In this document: one piece after another, positions 5,654-5,754 of the stretch
Position numbering within the stretch: position 1 is the stretch's first letter
Layout: each line of letters starts with the position of its first letter
NCBI GenBank assembly: GCA_033809415.1
Contig: JAPXLT010000305.1
Span: forward strand, 1-5,754
Origin: JAQVUB01 sp033809415
GTDB taxonomy: Bacteria; Verrucomicrobiota; Lentisphaeria; Oligosphaerales; Oligosphaeraceae
Direction of reading: 5' to 3'
Length of the DNA stretch: 5,754 nucleotides
The notes under the pieces: model-generated
The model's database searches: none
Told to the model about the DNA's origin: nothing
The model's input: the letters and a program-made list of their open reading frames with translations, nothing else
Made by a program: the position numbers and the translations under genes

Positions 5654-5754
5654 TTTTCCATGTTTCAGGCATGGCTTCTTATGATTCTTCTTGAAATTCC
5701 GTTTTTCCGGCACTATGTTTCCGCCGTGGTTCAGACAGCCTCCAAGCCCTACCC

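Larger units (their letters stand above)
5233..5754. other. Gene-free repeat mosaic downstream of the SGNH gene
   Basis: These 522 bases contain no credible gene. Open frames here, such as a minus-strand frame at 5459-5713 and a plus-strand frame at 5297-5500, are made largely of translated repeats. At least six repeat elements are present, listed separately, together with two short hairpins. From about 5675 to the end I see no recognisable feature. Confidence 0.75.

Noticed and set aside
5459..5713. 84-codon minus-strand open frame in the right intergenic region
   Set aside because: Its C-terminal part is translated TTCGTG and CGTGCTTTC repeat (HFLTTNHTKRHE-type sequence), with no domain and no ribosome binding site.

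Overview
This 5754-base window looks like a carbohydrate-degradation locus from a bacterium of the PVC superphylum, most likely Lentisphaerota or Kiritimatiellota. That placement is inference. It rests on the kinds of protein present and on the intergenic repeats (TTCGTGTGGTTCGTGG, CCACGAAAAGCAC, tandem GTGGACAGT, ATCCGCAGATTT). Repeats of these types are, to my recollection, scattered through genomes of these phyla and their environmental relatives. There are no tRNA, rRNA, CRISPR, integrase or transposase genes.

Layout, all genes on the + strand. (1) 2-805: C-terminal part of a large glycoside-hydrolase-like protein of the DUF6067/GH123-like type; its N-terminus and probable catalytic residues lie left of the window. 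(2) 805-850: a G-rich, GTGCGTGG-type repeat, then a strong Shine-Dalgarno. (3) 871-1650: a secreted LamG-like (concanavalin A-like) protein. (4) 1651-1772: a 122-base gap with two dispersed repeat elements. (5) 1773-3572: a large TIM-barrel glycosidase-like protein resembling DUF5696. (6) 3577-5232, only 4 bases further on: a secreted SGNH/GDSL hydrolase with a C-terminal CBM9-like module. (7) 5233-5754: 522 bases with no credible gene, made almost entirely of repeat elements.

Together the genes suggest breakdown of a complex, probably acylated glycan. Glycosidase-like enzymes would cleave sugar linkages, the SGNH enzyme would remove ester groups, and the LamG-like and CBM9-like modules would bind the glycan. 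Genes 3 and 4 are probably co-transcribed. No transporter, regulator or sulfatase is visible, so substrate and regulation cannot be read from this window.

The most notable structural features are a 30-bp exact repeat present in inverted copies on either side of the gene 3-gene 4 pair (with a third copy further right), and a repeat element that reaches the start of gene 3 and would create a false N-terminus if the upstream TTG were used. I see no convincing sign of a wholly new biological system.
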